Positions 47,726 to 58,906 are shown, counted from the first letter of the stretch. The stretch is DNA of 64,000 nt from Pseudomonas tohonis (GCF_012767755.2 NZ_AP023189.1:372001-436000); one strand, 5' to 3'. The notes: generated by a model not told the origin, from the sequence alone. Numbers and translations are program-made.

Positions 47726-49345
47726 TTGAAGCGTCCCGCCCTGCGCCGCTGGTACCCCATCACCTTCGCCATCGCCGCCCTGGTGCTGCTGCCGCTCTGC
47801 GTGCTGCTGTTGTCCTGGCACGAGGTGGACCGGGAGATCTGGGCGCACCTGTGGGACACCCAGTTGCCACGCCTCCTGGGCAACAGCCTGGTGCTGGTGC
47901 TCGGCGTCGGCTGCGGGGTGACGCTGCTGGGCGTCAGCCTGGCCTGGCTCACCAGCCTCTGCGAGTTCCCCGGCCGGCGCTGGCTGGACTGGGCGCTGAT
48001 GCTGCCCTTCGCCATCCCCGCCTACGTGCTGGCCTTCGTCTTCATCGGCCTGTTCGACTTCGCCGGCCCGGTGCAGAGCCTGCTGCGCGAAGGGTTCGGC
48101 AGCGGCGTGCGCCTGCCCCGCGTGCGATCCACCGGCGGGGTGATCACCGTACTGGTGCTGGTCTTCTACCCCTACGTCTACCTGCTGGCGCGCAGCGCCT
48201 TCCTGGCTCAGGGGCGGGGGCTGATGGAGGCCGCGCGCACCCTGGGGCTGACACCCTGGCAGGCGTTCTGGCGCGTCGCCCTGCCCATGGCGCGACCGGC
48301 CATCGGCGCCGGGCTGGCCCTGGCGATCATGGAGACCCTGGCCGACTTCGGCGCGGTCTCGGTGTTCAACTTCGACACCTTCACCACCGCCATCTACAAG
48401 ACCTGGTACGGCTTCTTCAGCCTCGGCAGCGCGGCCCAGCTGGCCAGCCTGTTGTTGCTCGGCGTGTGCCTGGTGCTCTATGGCGAGCGCCGCGCGCGTG
48501 GCGTCACCCGCCCGGCCAGCGAACGGCCCCGTGGCGCCGCCCTCTATCACCTGCGTGGCGCCCGGGCCTGGGCGGCCACCGCCTGGTGCGGCCTGGTGTT
48601 CGCCTGCGCCTTCGTCATCCCCCTGCTGCAACTGCTCGTCTGGTGCTGGCAGCGCGGTCGCTTCGACCTCGACGAGCGCTACCTGGGGCTGATCCTGCAC
48701 AGCCTCTACCTGGGCGCGATGGCGGCGCTGATCACCGTTGCGGTGGCCTTGCTGCTGGCCTTCGCCCGGCGCCAGGAGCCGACCCGGCCGATCCGCTCGG
48801 CGGTAGGCCTGGCCAACCTCGGCTACGCCCTGCCGGGCTCGGTGCTGGCGGTGGCCATCATGCTCGCCTTCAGCTGGCTCGACCGCGAGCTGGTGGTGCC
48901 TGTGTCCGGCCTGCTCGGCGGGGCCGGCAAGCCGCTCTTGGTGGGCAGCCTCTCGGCCCTGCTGCTGGCCTACCTGGTGCGCTTCATGGCGGTGGCCCAT
49001 GGGCCGCTGGAGAACGCCCTGGCGCGCATCCGCCCAGCGCTGCCGGAGGCCGCGCGCAGCCTCGGCGTCGCCGGCCCGCGTCTGTTCCTGCGGGTCTACC
49101 TGCCGTTGCTGGTGCCCGGCGCCCTGAGCGCGGCGCTGCTGGTGTTCGTCGATGTGCTCAAGGAGATGCCCGCCACCCTGCTCATGCGTCCGTTCGGCTG
49201 GGACACGCTCGCGGTGCGCATCTTCGAGATGACCAGCGAGGGCGAATGGGCCCGCGCTTCGCTGCCCGCCCTGAGCCTCGTGCTGGTGGGGCTGCTGCCG
49301 GTGGTCGGCCTGATCCGCCGTTCCGCCCGGGGTTTCGGGCGCTGA
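47726..49345 (+). CDS. Ferric iron ABC transporter permease (FbpB-like)
   Basis: The 539-residue protein is a fused two-domain permease with about twelve membrane segments and two EAA loops: EAARTLGLTPWQAFWRVALPMARPAIGAG and EAARSLGVAGPRLFLRVYLPLLVPGALSA. The start is probably TTG 47726 (MKRPALRRW), with a weak GGTCGAG before it. No ATPase gene follows, since gcvT is next, so it must share an ATPase encoded elsewhere. Confidence 0.9.
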   Translation: MKRPALRRWYPITFAIAALVLLPLCVLLLSWHEVDREIWAHLWDTQLPRLLGNSLVLVLGVGCGVTLLGVSLAWLTSLCEFPGRRWLDWALMLPFAIPAYVLAFVFIGLFDFAGPVQSLLREGFGSGVRLPRVRSTGGVITVLVLVFYPYVYLLARSAFLAQGRGLMEAARTLGLTPWQAFWRVALPMARPAIGAGLALAIMETLADFGAVSVFNFDTFTTAIYKTWYGFFSLGSAAQLASLLLLGVCLVLYGERRARGVTRPASERPRGAALYHLRGARAWAATAWCGLVFACAFVIPLLQLLVWCWQRGRFDLDERYLGLILHSLYLGAMAALITVAVALLLAFARRQEPTRPIRSAVGLANLGYALPGSVLAVAIMLAFSWLDRELVVPVSGLLGGAGKPLLVGSLSALLLAYLVRFMAVAHGPLENALARIRPALPEAARSLGVAGPRLFLRVYLPLLVPGALSAALLVFVDVLKEMPATLLMRPFGWDTLAVRIFEMTSEGEWARASLPALSLVLVGLLPVVGLIRRSARGFGR

Positions 49346-49400
49346 AACATGGCGTGACCGGTGGGTCGCCGGTCGGGTGTCCAGTCTTCCACCTTGCGGC

Positions 49401-49406
49401 TACAAT
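49401..49406 (+). promoter_or_regulatory. -10 element of the gcv operon (TACAAT)
   Basis: TACAAT lies about 130 bp before the gcvT start and just upstream of the leader hairpin. A convincing -35 was not seen. Confidence 0.4.
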
Positions 49407-49439
49407 GCGCGCCATTCGTTGCGGCGCGTCTGCATGAAA

Positions 49440-49499
49440 GGGTGCCGGGAGCCCCCGCCTGGGCCACCCAAAGCCAGGCCCGGCAAGGGCTCCGCACCC
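49440..49499 (+). promoter_or_regulatory. Long structured leader hairpin of the gcv operon
   Basis: Three nested stems fit one imperfect 60-nt hairpin: GGGTGC/GCACCC at the base, GGAGCCC/GGGCTCC in the middle and GCCTGG/CCAGGC near the tip. It ends 36 nt before gcvT. I do not see the conserved tandem glycine aptamer, nor a T-run. Confidence 0.5.
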
Positions 49500-49534
49500 G
49501 TCCGCATCTTCGCCAAGCCCGGAAGGAGAAACCC

Positions 49535-50617
49535 ATGGGACAGCGTACCCCCCTCTACGATCTGCACCTGGCGTTGGGGGCCAAGATGGTCGATTTCGGC
49601 GGCTGGGACATGCCGCTGCACTACGGCTCGCAAGTCGATGAGCACCACCAGGTGCGCACCGATTGTGGCGTCTTCGATGTCTCCCACATGACCGTGGTCG
49701 ACGTGTCCGGCAGCCAGGCCGCGGCCTACCTCCAGCGCCTGCTGGCCAATGACGTCGACCGCCTCGGGACCCCCGGCAAGGCGCTCTACAGCGCGATGCT
49801 CAACGAGCGTGGCGGTGTCATCGACGACCTCATCGTCTACCTCACCCACGACGGCTACCGCCTGGTGGTCAACGCCGCCACCCGCGACAAGGACCTGGCC
49901 TGGATGCACAAGCAGGCCGAGGGCTTCGCGGTACGCCTCGAGGAGCGCAGCGACCTGGCCCTGCTCGCCATCCAGGGCCCCGCCTCCCGCCACCGTACCG
50001 CCGAGCTGGTGAGCAGTGCCCGCGCCTCGCTGATCCATGAACTCAGGCCCTTCCAGGGCCTGCCCGAAGGCGACTGGTTCATCGCCCGCACCGGCTATAC
50101 CGGTGAGGACGGCCTTGAAATCATGCTCCCGCGCGACCAGGCAGCGGGCTTTCTCAACGAACTGGTGGGCGCCGGTATCGCGCCCATCGGCCTCGGGGCC
50201 CGTGACACCCTGCGCCTGGAGGCGGGCCTGAACCTCTATGGCCAGGACATGGACGAGGACAACTCGCCCCTGGCCTCGAACCTGGCCTGGACCATCGCCT
50301 GGGAACCCGCCGGCCGCGACTTCATCGGCCGTGCCGCGCTGGAAGCCCAGCGCGCCGCCGGCGAGCAGCCGAAGCTGGTGGGCCTGGTGCTGGAGGAGCG
50401 CGGCGTGCTGCGCGCCCACCAGGTGGTGCGGGTGGAGGGCGTGGGCGAGGGTGAGATCACCAGCGGCAGCTTCTCGCCCACCCTCGGCAAGTCCATCGCC
50501 CTGGCCCGCCTGCCGGCGGGGACCTGCGATCGCGCCGAAGTGGAAATCCGTGGCAAGTGGTACCCGGTTCGTGTCGTCCAGCCGAACTTTGTTCGCAATG
50601 GCAAAGCCTTGATCTAA
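49535..50617 (+). CDS. gcvT: Glycine cleavage system T protein (aminomethyltransferase)
   Basis: GcvT transfers the aminomethyl carbon from lipoyl-H protein to THF, releasing ammonia. The 360-residue protein has [57 protein letters not shown] and the C-terminal [20 protein letters not shown] 49535 is preceded by GGAAGGAGAAA, which decides this start over the longer frame to 49361. First gene of gcvT-gcvH-gcvP. Confidence 0.95.
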   Translation: MGQRTPLYDLHLALGAKMVDFGGWDMPLHYGSQVDEHHQVRTDCGVFDVSHMTVVDVSGSQAAAYLQRLLANDVDRLGTPGKALYSAMLNERGGVIDDLIVYLTHDGYRLVVNAATRDKDLAWMHKQAEGFAVRLEERSDLALLAIQGPASRHRTAELVSSARASLIHELRPFQGLPEGDWFIARTGYTGEDGLEIMLPRDQAAGFLNELVGAGIAPIGLGARDTLRLEAGLNLYGQDMDEDNSPLASNLAWTIAWEPAGRDFIGRAALEAQRAAGEQPKLVGLVLEERGVLRAHQVVRVEGVGEGEITSGSFSPTLGKSIALARLPAGTCDRAEVEIRGKWYPVRVVQPNFVRNGKALI

Positions 50618-50663
50618 ATTTTCCTGGCGGGCCGACCGCCGCCGTCCTTTAGGAGCCTGAACA

Positions 50664-51053
50664 ATGAGCAACATCCCCGCCGATCTGCGTTATGCCCCCA
50701 GCCACGAGTGGGCCCGCCTGGAAGCCGATGGCAGCGTTACCGTGGGCATTTCCGACCATGCCCAGGAAGCCTTGGGCGACGTGGTCTTCGTCGAGCTGCC
50801 GGAAGTCGGCAAGACCCTGGCCGCCGGCCAGGAAGCCGGAGTGGTCGAGTCGGTGAAGGCCGCCTCGGACATCTACTCGCCGGTTTCCGGCGAGGTGATC
50901 GCCATCAACGAGCAACTGACCGAGTCCCCCGAGGACGTCAACAGCGACCCCTACGGCGCCTGGTTCTTCAAGCTCAAGCCGGCCAACACCGCCGAGCTGG
51001 ACAAGCTGCTGGACGCCGCCGCCTACAAGGCCTCCGCCGACTCCGACGCCTGA
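50664..51053 (+). CDS. gcvH: Glycine cleavage system H protein
   Basis: GcvH carries the lipoyl arm between P, T and L proteins. The 129-residue protein has the lipoylated Lys65 in [20 protein letters not shown] and the C-terminal GAWFFKLKP stretch. It follows gcvT by 46 bp. Confidence 0.96.
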   Translation: MSNIPADLRYAPSHEWARLEADGSVTVGISDHAQEALGDVVFVELPEVGKTLAAGQEAGVVESVKAASDIYSPVSGEVIAINEQLTESPEDVNSDPYGAWFFKLKPANTAELDKLLDAAAYKASADSDA

Positions 51054-51135
51054 CCCCACCCGGCGCGCCGCTCCTCCCTGGGGCGGCCGCCGGCGTCCCG
51101 CCCGGCGGGTCTCCCCGACCAGCCGGCCGGCCATC

Positions 51136-51173
51136 CTGGAAATGCTTGCCTAAGCTTATTGGGCCATTTCCAG
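51136..51173 (+). promoter_or_regulatory. Stem-loop touching the gcvP ribosome site
   Basis: CTGGAAATG and CATTTCCAG are perfect 9-bp arms around a 20-nt loop that itself contains GCTT...AAGC. The 3' arm ends in AG, the first two bases of the AGAGG ribosome site (51172-51176), so folding could limit gcvP translation. Confidence 0.55.
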
Positions 51174-51184
51174 AGGCCGATCCC

Positions 51185-54061
<2,877 letters not shown>

Positions 54062-54065
54062 GGCC

Positions 54066-54190
54066 TCTTAAAAAACTGCCTGCGTTGCCATCGCTGCGTT
54101 GAAAACAGGCCCCAAGTGCTCATCCACACGGCGTGAACTGCGCTTTTCCCCTGTCTCTGTCTTGCACCGACGGCCTCGCCGACGTTCTTG
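54066..54190. repeat. Dispersed-type intergenic repeat after gcvP
   Basis: The gap after gcvP carries ACTGCCTGCGTTGCCATCGC...GTTGAAAACAGGC...CCTGTCTCTGTCTTGC, a pattern I remember as a repeated intergenic element in Pseudomonas genomes. AAAACAGG and the downstream CCTGT can pair. Identification as a repeat family is from memory; only one copy is in this window. Confidence 0.45.
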
Positions 54191-54221
54191 GATATGCCCG
54201 GCAGCCGCTACGTGGCCGGGG

Positions 54222-54446
54222 TCACTCGGCCTTCAGTTGCAGGCGTCCGAGCAGGCCGATCAGCAACACGTTGAAGACGATCAGCAGCAGGCTGCTGGCC
54301 AGGCCGACGAGGTTGATCAGCGTGCTCGGCATGAAATCGAAGAGGCTGAAGTCGAGCATCGAGAGCACGCGCTCGCCGAACCAGAACAGGTCGATCACGA
54401 TCATCAGGATCAGCACGATCTTCAGCGTGGGAACGGGGTTGCCCAT
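54222..54446 (-). CDS. Small two-helix membrane protein
   Basis: The 74-residue protein has two hydrophobic helices (about 8-30 and 40-66, LKIVLILMIVIDLFWFGERV and LINLVGLASSLLLIVFNVLLIGLLG) and a short basic/acidic end. ATG 54446 is preceded by AAGGA; the frame continues to 54593 without a ribosome site. No family recognised. Convergent with gcvP. Confidence 0.65.
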   Translation of the reverse strand: MGNPVPTLKIVLILMIVIDLFWFGERVLSMLDFSLFDFMPSTLINLVGLASSLLLIVFNVLLIGLLGRLQLKAE

Positions 54447-54597
54447 GGGGTACGTCCTTGTGGGAAGGGAGTGGAGGGGCCGTTGCGCCGTGACGCCGGC
54501 CCGTTGCTTTTTGCCTGAGCCAAGCGCCGCCCGCAACCACCGGATGCGCAGGGTGCGCGCCGGGTAACGCTTCGGCGCGCGGCGTCGGGGCAAAGAA

Positions 54598-54626
54598 AAG
54601 GGCCCTCAGCCGTGCTGAGGGCCCTT
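54598..54626 (-). terminator. Strong terminator of the DUF2388 gene
   Basis: A perfect 13-bp stem (AAGGGCCCTCAGC against GCTGAGGGCCCTT, three-base loop) is followed on the minus strand by TTTTCTTTG. Confidence 0.92.
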
Positions 54627-54673
54627 GGTGCATTCCATGCCGCGCTGCAAGCGCCCGCGCCTGCGGGTTTCCC

Positions 54674-54976
54674 TTATTCGCTGGCGAGGATGGCGGTGGC
54701 CAGTTCCTCGTCGCTGGCCTGGATGCCGGGGTTGTCGGCACGGACCTGCTTCAGGGCGGCTTCCAGGAAGGGGCCGCGGATGGCGCCGTCGCTGGCGACG
54801 AAGCTGCTGGCGTCCTCGCGGGCGGCCACGATCAGCTTGTGGTCCTTGAAGGTCACATAGGTGGAGGCGGTCGTGGCGCCGGAAGAGATCACGTTGCGCC
54901 AGAAGGTATCTGCCATGGCCGAGCCGGCAGGGATGGCGGCCAGGGCGATGACAGCGGCAGCTACTGTGGTACGCAT
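54674..54976 (-). CDS. DUF2388 (TIGR02448) secreted small protein
   Basis: The 100-residue protein has a signal peptide (MRTTVAAAVIALAAIPAGSAMAD). Its compact domain DTFWRNVISSGATTASTYVTFKDHKLIVAAREDASSFVASDGAIRGPFLEAAL is the DUF2388/TIGR02448 pattern common in pseudomonads. No catalytic residues are evident. Predicted periplasmic. ATG 54976; a longer frame upstream runs into an unrelated shadow. Confidence 0.8.
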   Translation of the reverse strand: MRTTVAAAVIALAAIPAGSAMADTFWRNVISSGATTASTYVTFKDHKLIVAAREDASSFVASDGAIRGPFLEAALKQVRADNPGIQASDEELATAILASE

Positions 54977-55107
54977 GGGATGACTCCAGGTTGTTGTGGG
55001 GGGAACCTGCAATTGAGATTCCGGGCGCCCCCGGGGAGTTCCGTCACGCCGCCTGGCAGCCGCCGATCGGTCATGGCAGCTGGCCAGTCGGCATGGCCGC
55101 GACGCGG

Positions 55108-57432
55108 CTATTCGCGCTTGAGCGCCGGGTCGTCCGGATTGAGCTGCTCCAGCTCGGCGAGCAGTGCCTGCACCTTCTGGATCTGCCCCGCCTCGCGCCA
55201 GTAGCCGATCAGCGTCAGGCGCGCCTCGCGGTTGGCCGGCGCGTTCTCCAGCACCTGCTCCAGGCGCTGGCAGGCTTCCTCCAGCTTGCCGTCGTCGTGC
55301 AGCGCGGTCGCCAGCGCGTGGCCGTACTGGGCATTGCCGGGCTCCAGGCGCACCGCCTCGCGGAAGGCGGCGATGGCGTCCTGGCGTTCCCCCTTGCGCA
55401 GCAGCGCCAGGCCGCGAGCGTGGTGCAGCAGCGCCGATTGCGGGTGATCGCGCAAGGCCTCGGCCAGCAGCCGCTGGCCTTCCTCCCAGCGGTAGTTGGC
55501 GTCGAGCCATTGCACCAGCGCCACGCGGGCGGGGAGGAAATCGGGGTCGCGCTCGACGGCCGTGCGCAGGCGGCCCTCCACCTGGTCGGCGCGGCCGTTG
55601 CCCTGGTAGAGCGACGCGAGGTTGAGGTTGGCCTCGGCGCGCTCGGCCAGGTTCAGCTGGATGGCCTCGTACTCGCCGATGGCCTTGTTCCAGGCCTTCT
55701 CGTAATTGCCCAGGCCCGTGGTGCCCATGCCCAGCAGGCCGCGCGCGGCGATGGCGCGCACGGCCAGCACCGGGTCGTTGAGCAGCGGGCCCAGCAGGTC
55801 GCGGCGTTGCTCCGGCGGCAGCAGGGCATTGACCGCGCGCACCGCCGCCTCGCGCACCTGGGGCGCGGCGTGGTTGAGGTCGTTGGCGGCCAGGTTCAGG
55901 GCCCGCTCGCTGGGGTAGCCGGGCAGCTCGGCGAGCAGGGTGGCGCGGCGGATCGCCGGCAGATCGCCGCGCTCCAGTTGCTGGAACAGCGCGCGCGAGG
56001 CGCCGGGGCGGCCGTTGCGCACCAGGGCCAGGCTTTCGTCGTAGCGCGGCGCGGTGTCCCGGGCCTTGCCGTACCAGTGCTCGAACTGCTCGGCGACCGC
56101 CTGGCCGGCGACATCCTGGTGGCAGCCGAGGCAGGCGTCGGGCGTGCCGAGCTTCAGCGCGCGGCCCGGGTTGGGCAGGCTGAAGCCGTGGTCGTGGCGG
56201 TAGTCGATACCCATGAGCGTCTTGCCCGGCATGTGGCAGTCGATGCACTGCGAGCCGGGCTGCCCGGCGGTGTGGCGCAGGTGCTCGGGGGCTTCGTAGT
56301 CGCGCGCCTTCAGGCCCCGGTCGTCGATGCCGGCCACGGCGCTCTTGCCGGCGGGGTTGTGGCATTGGGTGCAGAGGGCGTTGCCCTGGACCTTGAGGCC
56401 GCCGCCGTGTGGGTCGTGGCAGGTGCTGCAGCTCAGGCCCCGGGCGTACATGCGGCTCTGGGTGAAGGAGCCGTACTCGTAGACCTGCTCCTTGAAGGTG
56501 CCGTCCAGCTCATAGAGTTCACGGGTCAGCGCGCTGGGCAGGTAGTTGTCCATCAGCCGCTTGCCGAAGGCGTGGTCGTCGTTCAGCGGCACGCGCCGGG
56601 CGTGGCAGCGGGCGCAGGTCTCCACCTGCAGGCGGTTGCTGGCACGGGTGAGGTCGAGGGCGAAGCCGGCCTGGGAGTGCAGGCCCTTGAAGCGTGCCCA
56701 TTCCAGGTGGCGCGAGGCCGGGCCGTGGCAGGCCTGGCAGCCGACGCCCAGGGCATGCCACTGGCTGGCGTAGGTGCCGGTGCCGTCGTCGAAGCCACGG
56801 ACGTAGCCGGTGGTATGGCAATCGATGCACTGGAAGTTGGCGTTCTGCGACGGCTTGCTCCAGTGCTGCGGGTTGCGCAAATCGACGCCCTGGCCGGGGG
56901 CGAGGTGGAACCAGGCCTTCTTGCGCGTATCCCAGGCCACGTCCAGGGCCTGCAGGCGGCCGCCGGAAAACTCCAGCAGGTATTGCTGCAGCGGCGCGAC
57001 GCCGAAGGCATAGGCCACCTTGAAATCCGCCGGCTGGCCGTCGGGGCCCGTGGTGTTCACCCAGTAGCCGCCGTCCTTGCGGAAGAAGCGGGTGCTCCCG
57101 CCTTCGCCGTCGAAGCGGGCGTCGTCGAAGTCGCCCTGCACCGAGCGTGGCGTGGCCTCCTGCATCGCCAATTGGTGGTGGGAGCCTTTCCAGGCCCTGG
57201 CCTGGGGGGCATGGCAGGTGCCGCACTGCTGTTCGTCGACCATCTGCGCCGGCCCCTGCTCCGCAAGCGCCGGCACCGTGGCCCGGGCCGGCACGTACGG
57301 CTTGCCGCCCTGCACCCACAGCCAGCCACCCAGGCCCACCAGCAGCAACAGGGCGGCGAGCACGGGAAGGACGTAACTGGGGCGGCTGGGCGTACGCGCG
57401 GGGGAATCGGGTGCGTTCGGGCGTTTCGGCAT
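55108..57432 (-). CDS. Octaheme c-type cytochrome with HEAT/TPR C-terminal region
   Basis: The 774-residue protein has an N-terminal membrane anchor (about 19-40), then eight CxxCH heme-binding motifs between Cys70 and His438: CGTCH, CIDCH, CQACH, CARCH, CSTCH, CTQCH, CIDCH and CLGCH. Residues about 460-560 form HEAT-like repeats (RRATLLAELPGYPSERALNLAANDLN) and about 575-770 form TPR repeats. It is periplasmic, anchored in the inner membrane. Related proteins have NrfA/tetraheme-like cytochrome parts used in anaerobic or stress respiration. Reaction not assignable. ATG 57432 excludes a hairpin covered by the longer frame. Confidence 0.8.
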   Translation of the reverse strand: MPKRPNAPDSPARTPSRPSYVLPVLAALLLLVGLGGWLWVQGGKPYVPARATVPALAEQGPAQMVDEQQCGTCHAPQARAWKGSHHQLAMQEATPRSVQGDFDDARFDGEGGSTRFFRKDGGYWVNTTGPDGQPADFKVAYAFGVAPLQQYLLEFSGGRLQALDVAWDTRKKAWFHLAPGQGVDLRNPQHWSKPSQNANFQCIDCHTTGYVRGFDDGTGTYASQWHALGVGCQACHGPASRHLEWARFKGLHSQAGFALDLTRASNRLQVETCARCHARRVPLNDDHAFGKRLMDNYLPSALTRELYELDGTFKEQVYEYGSFTQSRMYARGLSCSTCHDPHGGGLKVQGNALCTQCHNPAGKSAVAGIDDRGLKARDYEAPEHLRHTAGQPGSQCIDCHMPGKTLMGIDYRHDHGFSLPNPGRALKLGTPDACLGCHQDVAGQAVAEQFEHWYGKARDTAPRYDESLALVRNGRPGASRALFQQLERGDLPAIRRATLLAELPGYPSERALNLAANDLNHAAPQVREAAVRAVNALLPPEQRRDLLGPLLNDPVLAVRAIAARGLLGMGTTGLGNYEKAWNKAIGEYEAIQLNLAERAEANLNLASLYQGNGRADQVEGRLRTAVERDPDFLPARVALVQWLDANYRWEEGQRLLAEALRDHPQSALLHHARGLALLRKGERQDAIAAFREAVRLEPGNAQYGHALATALHDDGKLEEACQRLEQVLENAPANREARLTLIGYWREAGQIQKVQALLAELEQLNPDDPALKRE

Positions 57433-57456
57433 GCAGACGTCCGCTGTGGTGCATGG

Positions 57457-57485
57457 ATTCACGGAAGCGCGCAGCTTCCGTGAAT
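57457..57485 (-). promoter_or_regulatory. Hairpin before the octaheme cytochrome gene
   Basis: A perfect 12-bp stem (ATTCACGGAAGC with GCTTCCGTGAAT) and 5-nt loop lies 25 bp upstream of the cytochrome start, between it and the upstream small gene. No T-run. It supports the start at 57432 and may be a processing or regulatory site. Confidence 0.5.
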
Positions 57486-57537
57486 GCGCCCGAGGCTGTC
57501 AAACCAGCCCGAGACGGGCGGCACGCCACGGCGGTGC

Positions 57538-57810
57538 TCAGTGGCAGAGGCTGAGCAGATGCGGTCGATAATGGCCCCCCGGCTCCGCGCTGATGGTGCA
57601 GAGAAAGCTCAGCTCGGCAGGGGTATCCAGCCAGGCCATCTGCTCGAACAGGCGGGGCTCGGCGGTCACCTGCTGCACCAGGTAGCCACGGTGCTGGTCG
57701 CGCTCCTCGTCGGTCGCCGGCTGCCGGGCGATGACCGCGTAGCACTGGTCGTGGCCTTCGAGGCTGTGGCGATGGATGCCGAGGCACAGGACGGTGAGTT
57801 GAAATTGCAT
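57538..57810 (-). CDS. Hypothetical 90-residue protein upstream of the cytochrome gene
   Basis: The 90-residue protein begins MQFQLTVLCLGIHRHSLEGHDQCYAVI and ends EPGGHYRPHLLSLCH, and contains several His and Cys but no recognised motif. ATG 57810 has a strong AAAGGAGA ribosome site; the longer frame to 58113 is Arg/Ala-rich and lacks one. Same strand and 105 bp before the octaheme cytochrome, so possibly in one transcript. Confidence 0.6.
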   Translation of the reverse strand: MQFQLTVLCLGIHRHSLEGHDQCYAVIARQPATDEERDQHRGYLVQQVTAEPRLFEQMAWLDTPAELSFLCTISAEPGGHYRPHLLSLCH

Positions 57811-58065
57811 GTCGCATCTCCTTTCGCGATTGGGTGCCTTGCGGCACATGCCCATCCGGGCGCTGTAACTGAAAGCCTCCCTCCGCCCTGCGCGCCCATG
57901 CCTGGGGGCCACGGGCCCGTGCCGGCGACCGGCGTTCTTCCCGACGCCTGGTCCTGCCGGCTGGCGGGCCGCGAGTGGAACACGGGCACGCATCGGCGGG
58001 CGGAGGGAGGTTGAAAACCCGTGGCGTCCGGTCGCCGGATGCCAGAGGAACAACCCGCTTAGGGA

Positions 58066-58105
58066 TAATACACATGGTAATTCGTGCTTCGAGGGTGTAT
58101 TACAC
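58066..58105. promoter_or_regulatory. Paired operator upstream of the S24 repressor
   Basis: TAATACAC (58066-58073) and GTGTATTA (58095-58102) are exact inverted copies with centres 29 bp apart. The second overlaps the perfect palindrome GTGTA-T-TACAC (58095-58105). They lie 44-83 bp before the repressor start, in the 338-bp gap after the small gene at 57810, which holds nothing else I recognise. Confidence 0.55.
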
Positions 58106-58148
58106 TGGGTCACTGGTCGCCGGCAATACGGCGCGTAATGTCGCGCCC

Positions 58149-58856
58149 ATGAAGAAATGGAACCTGCTGGCCAAGGCCAGGATGAAAGATCTCGGCGTCA
58201 CCCAGGAGCAATTGGCCGAACGCCTGCACGTGACCCAGGGCGCGGTCGCGCACTGGCTCGGCGGGCGTCGCGAGCCCGGGCTGACACGTATCAACCAGAT
58301 ACTCGGCGCGCTGCACATGCCTCCGCTGAGCATCGGCGGGCAGGCCGTGCAATCGTCCATGGCGCCCGACGACGGCAAGCAGGCCGCAGACGCCCCGGAT
58401 GGCGTGGCCCCTATGACCATCGGAGAACCTGAGTCGTCCCGCTATGAATACGAAATCGAGCTTCCGCTGCTGCGCGAGTCCGAGGGCGATTCAGAGCGTC
58501 CCGCCGCGCTGGAGGAATTGGACTACTCCGGTATTCGCTTCAGCCGGCATGCCTTGCAGCAGCGTCAGATAGAACCGGAACACGTTGCCTGCGTCATCGT
58601 CAGCGGCGACAGCATGGAACCGCTCTTCCCCGACGGCGCGGTCCTCGGAATCGATCGTGGGCGCTGCGAGCTGGTGGATGGCAAGGTCTACGCCCTGGTC
58701 GACGAAGGCATGCTGAGGATCAAGGTCCTGCACCGCCTTCCGGCCGGCCAGATTCGCCTGCGCAGCTACAAGCGCGAGGAGTACCCCGACGAGGAACGTC
58801 CCCAGGCCGGCATCCAGATCATCGGGCAGGTGTTCTGGTCCTCGGTGCTCTGGTGA
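58149..58856 (+). CDS. Cro/C1-type helix-turn-helix repressor with S24 (LexA-like) domain
   Basis: The 235-residue protein has an N-terminal XRE helix-turn-helix (about 5-60, LGVTQEQLAERLHVTQGAVAHWLGGRREPG), a variable linker, and a C-terminal S24 domain with Ser155 (VSGDSMEPLFPDG) and Lys192 (MLRIKVLHR), the autocleavage dyad. The usual Ala-Gly cleavage site before the domain was not clearly seen. Such proteins are phage-type or stress-response repressors, but no other phage genes adjoin it. ATG 58149 is preferred; the longer upstream frame covers the operator. Confidence 0.85.
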   Translation: MKKWNLLAKARMKDLGVTQEQLAERLHVTQGAVAHWLGGRREPGLTRINQILGALHMPPLSIGGQAVQSSMAPDDGKQAADAPDGVAPMTIGEPESSRYEYEIELPLLRESEGDSERPAALEELDYSGIRFSRHALQQRQIEPEHVACVIVSGDSMEPLFPDGAVLGIDRGRCELVDGKVYALVDEGMLRIKVLHRLPAGQIRLRSYKREEYPDEERPQAGIQIIGQVFWSSVLW

Positions 58857-58858
58857 AC

Positions 58859-58906
58859 CGCCCGCCTGCCCGGGCGGCGTAGCCCCTTCCCCGGCCGTTC
58901 CGGCCG
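58859..58906. terminator. Two hairpins after the S24 repressor gene
   Basis: CCGCCCG/CGGGCGG and CCCGGCC/GGCCGGG form two close stems in the 134-bp gap between the convergent repressor and LysR genes. The rest of the gap is C-rich with no open frame. Confidence 0.45.

Noticed and set aside
44629..48015. Very long minus-strand open frame of over 1100 codons across ubiH, ubiI and the iron genes
   Set aside because: GC-rich codons on the plus strand leave the opposite frame free of stops. It crosses several well-supported plus-strand genes, lacks a ribosome site and has no recognisable protein.
49440..49534. Glycine riboswitch before gcvT
   Set aside because: The conserved aptamer core and tandem arrangement could not be recognised, so only an unclassified hairpin is claimed.
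58149..58856. Prophage remnant around the S24 repressor
   Set aside because: No integrase, structural or lysis gene lies nearby, and the flanking genes are ordinary chromosomal ones.
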